Positions 33,113-43,400 of a stretch of DNA of 64,000 nt are shown here, in pieces; the first letter of the stretch is position 1, and each line of letters opens with the position of its first letter. The position numbers were made by a program, and so were the translations under genes. Under the pieces are notes generated by a model that worked only from the letters and a program-made list of their open reading frames with translations, had not been told where the DNA came from and searched no databases. Location: contig CM060734.1 of assembly GCA_030704615.1 (NCBI GenBank), forward strand, positions 868,001 to 932,000, read 5' to 3'. The DNA comes from Takakia lepidozioides. Its lineage: Eukaryota; Streptophyta; Takakiopsida; Takakiales; Takakiaceae.

Positions 33113-34056
33113 TGATGACAGGACCTGCAAATATCACCTGGATTGCACATGAGGCAAAGCTCATTAATGCTTCTACCAATTTTCTGTCTTTGTTGTTTCA
33201 TTTTCTCATTGAGTACCAATTCTGAAGTTCCCACTGGCCCATTTATTGGTTTTTTCACATGCTTGTGGAGGGCTATGTCTGGTCTTTTTTCTTCCATGTT
33301 TTGAGCAGTCCCTTATCATCCCATAAGCTCCATCAATAATGCTTTTTGGGCTGCTTGTGGAGGGCTAGTTACCTTCAGCTTGTTTCATTTGCAGTGGTCA
33401 GTCTCAGCTGCTTGTGGAGGGCTATGTCATTTTTGTTTCAGTGTGTCATTGAACAATGCCTCATCCCATAAGCTGTTATTTGGTTAGTGGGCTGCTTGTC
33501 AAGGCCTCCAATCACTGTTTGATGGGCCTTGTATAGCTTGTTGAGGTTAATATATTCTCAGCCCAAGAGGTACACTATGGTGTGGGCTTTTTCTGGAGGT
33601 CTCTTTATTGTTTGTTTCTTTTTTTCAGTGGCAATTTTTGTGGAGGTTTCTCATGCCATATGTCATCACATGAGCTGTTTGGGCTTGTTGGTACTTATTG
33701 GGCATCTTTGACAGCATGACACTAGGTGTTTTACCACTTACCTCATACTGATGCTACTGGCCTCAACAGTTTTGTAGCACCTGCACCTTATGTCAATATT
33801 GTGCATGATAGCTTGTTGCTTGGTTTCTTTTTTATTTTGCGTGGGTAGATGGTCAACTGGAAACAGCAGCGGCAGCAGCACAATTGATAGAACAAGGCAC
33901 TGCTAATGAAGGCACCTTCTTCAACACATTTCAGCCTCCTGCCTCCCATGTTGGGCATGACCAGAAGGGAACCTTTGGATAGTCCATATCGGGTCTGGAT
34001 TGACATTGGAGGAGCCCGTAGGGTCGGGAAGCCATCTGGGACAGTGCACTTGAACA
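33113..34056. other. Gene-free stretch with GCTTGTGGAGGGCTA repeats
   Basis: A word CTGCTTGTGGAGGGCTA occurs near 33259 (imperfect), 33351 and 33408, with a diverged copy near 33491. CCCATAAGCT recurs between them. These are diverged direct repeats at 60-90 base spacing. No gene is seen. Confidence 0.5.
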
Positions 34057-35077
34057 TCAGAAAGTAATAAAAAAAAACGAGGTGTGAGATAATGTGATAA
34101 TTGGACAAGGAGAGGGGAAAGAGCATCCAGTGTGGGGGGTGGGGATGAGTGTTCTCCCTGATCGGAAGAGGGCATTGAGGGGTCGCTTCCGCTGGTATTG
34201 CAAAGATACTAACATGGCATCCCCAGACCTGGCACCATACCAGCCGTGGTCTCCAGCCCGCTCGTGAAGTTTGCTACAGGCAGCAGGCCAAGTCGACTGC
34301 GCGATCCAGCGATGGGCAGCGGCGTCGTAAGAATTCCCCATCCAACAGAGCGGTGTAGATGGGTCTTGGGGAGCATATGCCGTGGAGATGGGCCATCGGG
34401 CACTGAGGGGCCTCATCTTGGTGAAGAGCAGCAATCGCTTGATGATGTCCTTGCTGTAGCCTGTCAGGATAGCATATCTCCACAGGGGATAGTAAACCCT
34501 AATTCCTAGTTCGTATCTTGTAAGCAAATCCTTGAATTTAGGAAGCATGGGAGGCCATCTCGGGTGTAGCGCTCTGAGTGTGTAGCGACGGGAGTTCTGA
34601 CGCATCATACAGCTGAGCCAAGTTGTGGGGCTTGTTCACTATAGCCGCGTTGTGGTGGACAAGCATATTGCACGTTGGGGGTGTCTTATACGCCAAGCGG
34701 GGCCACCAGGGGGTTTCCTTGTTGTAGAAATGTCTCCCGGTCGGTGACAAGGTGCCAGACCACGAACTAGTAAGGGCCGATTGTGACTCCGCATCGAGAG
34801 AGCGCGGCTCGGAGTAGAAAAACTGGAACTTCGGGGGGTCGAGTGGGGTGGTGGGGAGCGGGGGAGTATCACCGCACGTCTTGGAAAACAGAGAAACTTG
34901 GTAGCTTACAGGGGTGATAGTGTTGAATCCGCGGGCGGCAAACTTCACGGAATCCACCAGTGCGGAGCTTAAAAGGAGCGCAAGGAGAATGCCATACAGA
35001 AGCAAGTGTCGACTGTCCTGGTCGTGGCACTGCGCAGCAGCGTGAGGAGTGCGCAACTTGGCCATGGCGGCGGCCAA
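34057..35077 (-). CDS. Hypothetical protein with N-terminal hydrophobic segment
   Basis: A 179-residue frame (35077-34538) starts with Ala/Met-rich residues, then a hydrophobic stretch at about residues 26-42 (LLLYGILLALLLSSALV) that could be a signal peptide or anchor, then a Pro/Ser/Thr-rich part. A second frame (34608-34057) overlaps in another phase, so an intron or frameshift may join them. I do not recognise the family. It could be a chance frame in decayed sequence; no neighbour supports a role. Confidence 0.3.
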
Positions 35078-35203
35078 AGCTAAACTAGAATGAAGCTAAA
35101 ACAGTGGGAGCACTAAAGAAAGGTCGTAAGATACAAAGAGGGAGAGAAAATATAGCGGAACCCTAGCAGAGTTAGTCATGGCTAAGGTAGCGAGAGACAA
35201 AGC

Positions 35204-35227
35204 GGGAGGGCGGAGCTCCGCCCTCCC
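35204..35227. repeat. Perfect 24-base palindrome
   Basis: GGGAGGGCGGAG is followed at once by its exact complement, with flanking AGCG and CGCT words extending a looser match. It stands just upstream of a chimeric retroelement fragment and may be a transposon end. Confidence 0.75.
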
Positions 35228-35265
35228 TTCGCTGCGCTTAAGAATCGAGAAGAGTCAATCCAAAC

Positions 35266-35374
35266 TTGGCCTTGCTAATCACAACGGAAATTGAAAAAAT
35301 ATTAGCCGCTGGCTTTATCTTCCCTGTTGAGACTTCAAAATGGGTGTCACCAATGGTGATTGTAAGGAAGAAAA
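35266..35374 (+). pseudogene. Fragment of a Ty3-type reverse transcriptase
   Basis: The short frame has the pattern of the Ty3 RT entry region (TEIEKILAAGFIFPV, SKWVSPMVIVRKK). It differs clearly from the RT of the chromovirus in this window ([21 protein letters not shown]), so it comes from another Ty3 lineage. Confidence 0.6.
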
Positions 35375-35470
35375 CTCACCAGAGGGATGCTCTGCCTCTG
35401 TTTATCAATTTTGAAAGTCTCTTTCTTGCTGAGGCAAAGGCCCAGGCCCTCCGACAGGGACAAGGCATAC
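35375..35470 (+). mobile_element. LINE 3' fragment fused to the RT piece
   Basis: The same frame continues HQRDALPLF-NFESL-AEAKAQAL, which matches the C-terminal end of the LINE frame at 37223-37717 (REALLQ...VPLFTNFESLEAEPKAQALL), in opposite orientation to that LINE. Confidence 0.6.
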
Positions 35471-36345
35471 TGCACCTGATTCAGTACGGGCCGGCAACGA
35501 CAACATTTGTGTAGTGTTACATTTGGCCACAACATTTTCAAAAGTCCAATACTTCCAAATATTTATGAATTGATTGATGATGCTTTAAAGTGGGTAAGTA
35601 TGTTGTAGTAAGAGTACACTATATGAGTCCCATTTGATCTTTTCCATAGAATGTAAAGAGTATGGGTCAATAGAGAGTAAGTATGTACTGCAGAAATGAT
35701 GTTGTTATAGTTTTATTGAGCCACCGTAGTTTGCTTTCACCCGCAAGCACATTGGTTCTTTGTCTAAAGATGAAGTACGTGTAACATCTGGAATTACCTC
35801 TTCCGGTGCCCGCACTAACATCTCTCGTTGTTGTCGAGTCATTACGGCGAATGTTTTCTCCTCACGTTCCTCCTCCTCTTGAATGGTTGATACTTCGGTG
35901 TGGACCCAAGTCATATTAGGTTGCACTAGTAACTTTTGCGTCATTGGACTAGAGGAAGTCCCTGCTTATGGAGGAGGTTGCATGGATGTTGATGCTTGAT
36001 TGGATCTTCGATTTCTCTGGTCCTGAGATCGTCGCCACGGCAGTTGAGTTTGCGTTTACTGCACCACAGGATCTGTAAATGACATCCTAGGCTGCTGACT
36101 AAATTGAGATTGGTTCATGGGATTGGAATTTGGGAAACTTTGTAATATCTGAGGAGCAAAGTACATCCTGTGTTGGGGTGTTAAATTTTCTGGAAGCACA
36201 TGATTATACTGATCAGGGAATGGCGCTCTTTGGGACGTGCTAGATTGTGAGCAGCTCACGTGAGCAGAAAATACTGTGAGCAGAATTCTGCTCACGTTCC
36301 TCGGAATTAGAATTTAGGGTTGGGCCTATTACCGCGGCCCGTTGC
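35471..36345. other. Decayed sequence with two short minus frames
   Basis: Minus frames at 36295-36056 and 35944-35705 are Gln/Pro-rich and acidic respectively (EEEEREEKTFAVMTRQQ). They may be remains of a retroelement polyprotein, but no catalytic motif is present. Confidence 0.3.
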
Positions 36346-37032
36346 CCTTGGTTGTCTTCCTAGAGCGCCCCATTGAATCACCAATGTCTAAAACCGCCCT
36401 CTAGCCAGTCAAGGGACGAACTTCTTTGAGATTGAGTTGATGTGAGACTCTATTAGAAGCATTTTTGGGCATTCCAACCTTCAAAATACCTCTGTTATCA
36501 AGTCTCGAGATGGAGCCATTGGCCATGAAATCCAAGCCTAAGCTAGAGCATGTAGTTTTAAAGGACACATCGTCCATCCTGGGATTCACCCCAAAAACTA
36601 CACATGAAGCCCTAGATTTGGCATAAGTAACCAATTCCCAGGAATCACCCTGGGGAGTGTTGCTGTTGACAGTAGGTAATGTAATGATTGTTTTCGTAGG
36701 CCATAAGTTTAAGCACAAGGACCAACCCTAGCCCAAGTGCCGAGTATGCTAGACAGACCATACGACTGCCCAATTTGGGCGGAGGGGCTGCCCCCAAGCG
36801 GTAGGGGTCCGCTTGTTACCATTCGGAGATCACACTCCAGGGAGTTGCAGGGAATGGCCCGTGTAGGCATATTCTAAAGAGGGAAAGGCCCCAAGCTTTC
36901 CAACTAAATCCAATGCACTACCTTACCTCGAGCAAAGCGCTTCAGGTCGAAACAAACAAAGACACGAGGTCACAAGGCCGGCATTTAGTCACAGAGACAT
37001 TAATGTACTCCCGTATCAAGTCCACCCAATGG
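36346..37032 (-). mobile_element. 5' part of a LINE (5' UTR and ORF1 start)
   Basis: This matches the 5' end of the LINE at 41269-46099. The 5' UTR begins at the same point (CCACCCAATG on the plus strand). ORF1 includes YAKSRASCVVFGVNPRMDD. It is cut off inside ORF1 at about 36346. Confidence 0.8.
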
Positions 37033-37222
37033 CAGTAGGCTTCCTAGAGGACAGGGAGAAAGGGGACAGAGAATGTACTCATAAGACGTTGTTTGCCGTA
37101 GGCTTGTGGCCATTGACCCCGCACCCAGTTTGAGCGGAAACCAAAGGGACAGAACCTACCTCTGTCAGGGGCTGACATTGGTAGTAAGACTTACCTTTAT
37201 ACAAAGAATTGATTCGGGTTTT

Positions 37223-37717
37223 TCAGATATCCTCTAGAAATCCCTTCGCACAAGCATCAATCTGCTGTGTGTGATTTGCCCAAAAACTAGGCCTCAGAAG
37301 GGCCTGGGCTTTTGGCTCAGCCTCGAGACTTTCAAAGTTGGTAAACAGAGGTACAGGCACAATTCTCTTGATAGATTGGAGGAGAGCTTCTCTCTGGTGA
37401 GAGTACCCCGGACAGTGAATCAGAAAATGAATATTGTCTTCAGATTGCCCACACAACGGGCAATTGCACTCTCCCTTTCCTCTCTGCTTCTGTTTACTGT
37501 TCAAAGGTAGGCTTCCTGCCCTGAGTTTAAATTTCAGTCTGGTGTCGGGAGTGGGTAGACCCTTGAGGTCATCCATGATATCCTCCCCCATGTCACAGAC
37601 TGGAAACAAGTTCAGGGAAGTTTTCTGCCTAACTTCATTTGCATCAGACAATTTACTAGTAACAGACATGGCTTTGGACACTACAGTCTCTAAGTCAGAT
37701 TTATCCAGCAAGGTCAA
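37223..37717 (-). pseudogene. LINE C-terminal zinc-binding region
   Basis: The frame contains CNCPLCGQSEDNIHFLIHC, a CCHC zinc-binding tail (zf-RVT type) common after RT in plant LINEs and thought to help bind the RNA template. Confidence 0.75.
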
Positions 37718-37993
37718 GACTTGCGGGTCCAGATTCAGATCCTTGAGAATCTCTTCTACTCTCTTCTGCCAGGACTTAGCCTATTTGACAGGGCGGGCTT
37801 GTTTCCAAGATATAGAGTCGATGAACTTAGGGTATCTGGTGTTGGACGTGTTGCAACTGACCCCACCATCTGACCTTGAATTCATCTCGTCGGGAGCTTA
37901 AGGAAGGGATGCCAAACTCAGCCTGAACAGCCACATTGGCTGTTTTGGAGCATGCTGACATACACTCCTTAAGCACCCCCACTTGAATGGATT

Positions 37994-39313
37994 CTAGAGA
38001 CTTAGTCTGGTTGGAGTTATCAACCCATATAGCAGATCCGTAGGTCTAATAACGCGGCAAAGCAAGGTTTTCTTGACCTCAGAGTTAATCCCTCTACAAT
38101 GTAAAAATTTAGTGAGACTCAGCACTTTGCCCTTGCCAGTTTGAACAACTTTCGGGATATGTGCATCCCAGATATAGTTGGAGGAAAACTCAACGCCTAG
38201 GTATGTGTAGGAAGAGAGGACTAGAATCTCTTGGCTACCCCACTGCCACTTAAGATCACTTCCTCCCTCTCCTCTGTCGTTGAATGCCACCACTGCACAT
38301 TTACTGACATTAGCCTCTAGCCCCCAAAGATCAAAGTATCTCTTCGTGCAATCAATCAATTCCTGGAGGTTGGAAGGAGTCTCCCCTATGCCTGCGAAGT
38401 CATCCGCAAACATAAGGGCTGAAATGGTGGCATCACCCACCCTTAACCCAAATCCCTCACGTTCCACATCCTCGAGGAGTTGATTGATGAAAACATTGAA
38501 GAGCAGAGGGGAGAGAGTACATCCTTGAGCTACACCTTGGTCTATGTCAAAGAAGTTGGACTTCTGTCCGTTAACAGTGACACAGCTTTTGGTGTGAGCA
38601 TACAAGTTGTGGACAACTCTCCACATCTTTCCCTTGATCCCACAAGACCAGAGGCGGAACCATAGGCCATCTCTCCACACTGTGTCATAAGCCTTTTTGA
38701 CATCCAGGAAAAAGACATAAGTGGGTTTCCCTTCTTTTTTCCTTCCCTGGATAATCTGGCTTAGAGTGAAGATATGGTCCACACAGCCCCTGTTTCGCCG
38801 AAAGCCAGCTTGGCCTTCGTGAAAACAACCTCTAGATTCCAGATCAACCTCGAGACGAGTACTTATAACTCTGCAAAATATCTTTCCAACAGCATTGAGG
38901 AGCGTGATGCCACGATAGTTCCCTGGGTCTTCTCTGTCACCCTTCTTGTATAGATTGACAATGACCCCCTGTCGCCAGCGAAAGGGGATCATTTCAGTCT
39001 TCCAGATAAGGTTAAAGAGGAGAACTAGGGCCTCTATCATGGGATCGCCACCGTGCTTGATAAGCTCGTTGACTATGCCATCAGGACCACCTGCTTTATA
39101 TCCATTTAGATGTTCAATTGCTTCCACAATCTCAGAAGAACTAATGGGAGCGTTGTAGGCTTTTGAAATATACTCCAGATCATCAGGGCTGTTTTGAATC
39201 ATAGGAACAGTTTTACCAACTGTCCTTCCATTCATCAGAGGACCCCACACTGTTAGACCTAGAAGTTCTGCCAAGGATACTGTAGTGGGTTTCAAAGGTT
39301 TTGACAATGTCAA
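37994..39313 (-). CDS. LINE reverse transcriptase frame
   Basis: A 439-residue open frame with non-LTR RT order: GGPDGIVNELIK, WRQGVIVNLYKKGD, YRGITLLNAVGKIF, QAGFRRNRGCVDHI, FFLDVKKAYDTVW (first catalytic Asp), GVAQGCTLSPLLFNVFIN and catalytic FADDFAGIG. The short loops and YRGI...L motif suggest an APE-type LINE of the RTE/L1-like grouping; the clade is unsure. The frame is complete across RT but detached from endonuclease and C-terminus by shifts, so the copy is inactive. Confidence 0.85.
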   Translation of the reverse strand: MTLSKPLKPTTVSLAELLGLTVWGPLMNGRTVGKTVPMIQNSPDDLEYISKAYNAPISSSEIVEAIEHLNGYKAGGPDGIVNELIKHGGDPMIEALVLLFNLIWKTEMIPFRWRQGVIVNLYKKGDREDPGNYRGITLLNAVGKIFCRVISTRLEVDLESRGCFHEGQAGFRRNRGCVDHIFTLSQIIQGRKKEGKPTYVFFLDVKKAYDTVWRDGLWFRLWSCGIKGKMWRVVHNLYAHTKSCVTVNGQKSNFFDIDQGVAQGCTLSPLLFNVFINQLLEDVEREGFGLRVGDATISALMFADDFAGIGETPSNLQELIDCTKRYFDLWGLEANVSKCAVVAFNDRGEGGSDLKWQWGSQEILVLSSYTYLGVEFSSNYIWDAHIPKVVQTGKGKVLSLTKFLHCRGINSEVKKTLLCRVIRPTDLLYGLITPTRLSL

Positions 39314-40068
39314 CCGATGAAGTTACCACTGCACCCTTAGTAGTCGACAGCTTTTTGGCTTGTACAAGCGTTGAAGGGCCAACCAGAATCTCTTGTCATT
39401 ACCACCATGGTGGTTTGAGTTTATTTCACTGTATAACTTGTCCCAGTATAATTTCTTCTGAGCCCTTACAAGCAGATTGATATCTTTACGGATCTGGTAG
39501 TACCTCGCCCACAATTCTTTGTTGGTTTTCAAATTGCAGCACTCTTTATAAAGGACTCATCTCTCAGCTATCTTGAGTTTAATCTCATTGGTCCACCAAT
39601 TAACAGCTCTACCGCAGACAATTAGTTTCCTCCCAATGATCTTGTCAGCCGCAGAGGAGACGAAACTCTCCCAAGAATCCACTGCTCTTTCGACTTCATT
39701 TCTTGCATTGTCAGCGCGAGACTGAAGGTCTTGGAGCGAATGGACAAAATGAGGAAGAGCCTCTTGCAAGGCCTGGACATACTCAGCCTTGACCTCTTCA
39801 TTATGGAATTTTTCTAGGCGCCACTTCCGAATCGAACGTTTCACAGATCTCTTGGTGTTGGGAAACACCTTTTGATCTCAGTCCAAACCAGGAAGTGGTC
39901 AGAGGTACCAATATCAGTTCTGTCGATCAACGCATTGGCACTCTGGGGAAACAAATTTTTGTCCATTAAGATATAATCCACAATGGAACGTTCCCCAGTT
40001 TGGGCTTTCTCGCGAGTCCACTGCACTTGGTCACCTTTTGCCCTATTGTTCAAGGCCAGACAGAGAGA

Positions 40069-40137
40069 TTGTACTCATAAGACGTTGTTTGCCGTAGCCT
40101 TGTGGCCATTGACCCCACGCCCAGTTTGAGCGGGAAA
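40069..40137 (-). mobile_element. 69-base LINE tail with 14-base target duplication
   Basis: Only the last 69 bases of the LINE are present, ending TTATGAGTACAA on the minus strand. GCCAGACAGAGAGA flanks it on both sides (40055-40068, 40138-40151). It is a severely 5'-truncated insertion. It defines the 3' end of this LINE family and shows it lacks a poly(A) tail. Confidence 0.88.
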
Positions 40138-40454
40138 GCCAGACAGAGAGAGAGAGAGATACACACTAGTGCAGGCCATGAACTACTGTAGCTGCAAAAC
40201 AAACCAGCAATGTTATGTTGGAGCAAACAGAGGATGCTTTGCTTCCAGGAGGATGGGAACAGGTGATTTAAACAGCTCTTGCTGGTAAACAATTACACAA
40301 TTGGCCGCAAGCATGACTGCGAGTAATATTACAATCTGCTTGGCTTGAAAATTATCCACATCAAGCAGTTTCTCAGATGACTGGTTTTGCAGCTAGTCAC
40401 AAAGAAATATAATCGGGTACCTTGGCAATAGGGCCAAGCACATCACCCCGCAAG

Positions 40455-43400
40455 CTAGCTCTTTCTAGTTAACTTCACATACGTTATCAAGAGAATGGCT
40501 AGAATCAGGACGGTAATAATGGCCCCCATTGTCCACTTGTTTCGAGTCATGCGTCGTGCCATGGAATTCAGGATTCGCCGACTCTTCCCAATGCTGTCAT
40601 CCACACCATGCAGCTGCATCCAAAGCACACTTGAGATACCTTGAAATGCCACAGCAATGAATGGAGCCCTCAAGAGATTGTAAGTGCATCTGTAAACAAT
40701 TGAAGCAAACCACCTTACAGGGCTCCATGTTCCACTTTCCTTTATTTATGACAGCATCCAGTTCCAAGTGCTAGATGAAGAAGGAGAAATACTGACTAAC
40801 ACTGGAATTCAGTGAGTACGATTCTGGCCTTCCAGTTGTTTTCTCCAGAAAACCCTTCAACAAAAGCATTGTTTTGCAATTAAGGACTTTCCAGAGTAGT
40901 CCGAAGCAAGGTCGCAGCTCCAATCCATGCATTCAGCATACCAAACTTGAGAAACTATAAAGTAGCAAGGTCAATTCTGACAATATAAAAACAGGCAGTG
41001 CTGCACAAAACACCAGCCAAATCCTCAGAAGAAGTGGGGTGGCAAGGGGGAGGGCGTTAGGGCTACAGTTTCAAGAAGAACTTTTCAAAAAGGGGTACCT
41101 ACCCCTTATGTGCCGGTAGGGGCATCCCTCTGAAAAGGACCTTTAACTGGCCCACCAAGCAACACTCTCCTCAACATCGCGCTCCTCCAATGAGAGAAGT
41201 GAAAGAGTAGCACTAACTGAAATATTTGAAAAAAAATCAAACAACAGAACCTTGCCAAAAGGAAAAGATTGTACTCATAAGACGTTGTTTGCCGTAGCCT
41301 TGTGGCCATTGACCCCGCGCCCAGTTTGAGCGGGAACAAAAGGGACAGAACCTACCTCTGTCAGGGGCTGACATTGGTAGTAAGACTTACCTCCATATAA
41401 AGAATTAATCCGGGTTTTCCAGATATCCTCTAGAAATCCCTTCACACAAGCATCAATCTGCTGTGTGTGATTTGCCCAAAAACTAGGCCTCAGGAGGGCC
41501 TGGGCTTTTGGCGGAGTTGCGTGTATGGAAAGCCCAAGTACGGCATACAAACAATGCCAGAGGCTCCCCCGGTGTGGCCGGTGGAACCTCGAGACTTTCA
41601 AAGTTGGTAAACAGGGGTACAGGCACAATTCCCTTAATAGATTTGAAGAGAGCGTCTCTTTGGTGAGAGAACCCCGGACAGTGTATCAGAAAATGAATAC
41701 TGTCTTCAGATTGCCCACATAACGGGCAATTGCACTCTCCCTTTCCTCTCTGCTTTTGTTTGCTGTTCAAAGGTAGGCTTCCTGCCCTGAGTTTAAATTT
41801 CAGTCTAGTGCCGAGAGTGGGTAGACCCTTGAGGTCATCCAAGATGTCCTCCCCCATGTCACAGACTGGAAACAAGTTCAGGGAAGTTTTCTGCCTAACT
41901 TCATTTTCATCAGACAATCTCATGGCAACAGACATGGCTGAGGACACTACAGCCTCTAAGTCAGATTTATCCAGCAGGGTCAAGACTTGCGGATCCAGAT
42001 CCAGGTCCTTGAGGATCTCTTCTACTCTCTTCTGCCAGGACTTAGCCTGTTTGACAGGGCGGTCCTGTTTCCAAGATATAGAGTCGATTAACTTAGGATA
42101 TCTGGTGTTGGGCATATGTTGCAGCTGACCCCACCATCTGACCTTGAATTCATCTTGTCGGGAGCTTAAGGACGGAATGCCAAACTCACCCCGAACAGCC
42201 ACATTGGCTGTTTTGGAGCATGCTGACATACACTCCTTAAGCACCCCCACTTGAATGGATTCTAGAGACTTAGCCTGGTTGGAGTTATCAACCCATATAG
42301 CAGATCCGTACTCCAAGGCAGGTCTAATAACGCGTCAAAGCATGGTTTTCTTAACCTCAGAGTTGACCCCTCTGCAGTGGAAAATTTAGTGAGCCCCAGA
42401 GCTTTGCCCTTGCCAGTTTGAACAACTTTCCGGATATGTGCATCCCAATTACAATTGGAGGAGAACTCAACGCCCAGGTAAGTGTAGGAAGGGAGGACCG
42501 GGATCTCTTGGCTACCCCACTGCCACTTAAGATCACTTCCTCCCTCTCCTCTGTCGTTGAATGCTACCACTGCACATTTGCTGACATTAGCCTCTAGCCC
42601 CCAAAGATCAAAGTATCTCTTCGCGCAATCAATCAACTCCTGGAGATTGATTGGAGTCTCCCCTATGCCTGCGAAGTCATCCGCAAACATAAGGGCTGGT
42701 ATGGTGGTATCACCCACCCTTAACCCAAATCCCTCACTTTCCACATCCTCGAGGAGTTGATTGATGAAAACATTGAAGAGCAGAGGGGAGAGAGTACATC
42801 CTTGAGCTACACCTTGGTCTATGTCAAAGAAGTTGGACTTCTGTCCGTTAACAGTGACACAGCTTTTGGTGTGAGCATACAAGTTGTGGACAACTCTCCA
42901 CATCTTTCCCTTGATCCCACAAGACCAGAGGCGGAACCATAGGCCATCTCTCCACACTGTGTCATAAGCCTTTTTGACATCCAGGAAAAAGACATAAGTG
43001 GGTTTCCCTTCTTTTTTCCTTCCCTGGATAATCTGGCTTAGAGTGAAGATATGGTCCACACAGCCCCTGTTTCGCCGAAAGCCAGCTTGGCCTTCGTGGA
43101 AACAACCTCTAGACTCCAGATCAACCTCGAGACGAGTACTTATAACTCTGCAGAATGTCTTCCCTTCTTGTATAGATTGACAATGACCCCCTGTCGCCAG
43201 CGAAAGGGGATCATTTCAGTCTTCCAGATAAGGTTAGAGAGGAGAACTAGGGCCTCTATCATGGGATCGCCACCGTGCTTGATAAGCTCGTTGACAATAC
43301 CATCAGGTCCACCAGCTTTATATCCATTTAAATGTTCAATTGCTTCCACAATCTCAGAAGAACTAATGGGAGCATTATAAGCCATTGAAATATACTCCAG

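Larger units (their letters stand above)
37073..40054 (-). mobile_element. 5'-truncated LINE, same family as in the SNARE intron
   Basis: It starts inside the endonuclease domain at about 40054 and runs through RT to a 3' end TTATGAGTAC near 37073, without a poly(A) tail. GACAGAGA occurs at both edges (37065-37072 and 40059-40066), a possible target duplication. Frames: 40053-39841 (endonuclease, SDHF), 39868-39557, 39532-39323, 39313-37994 (RT) and 37717-37223 (zinc-binding tail). Confidence 0.85.
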
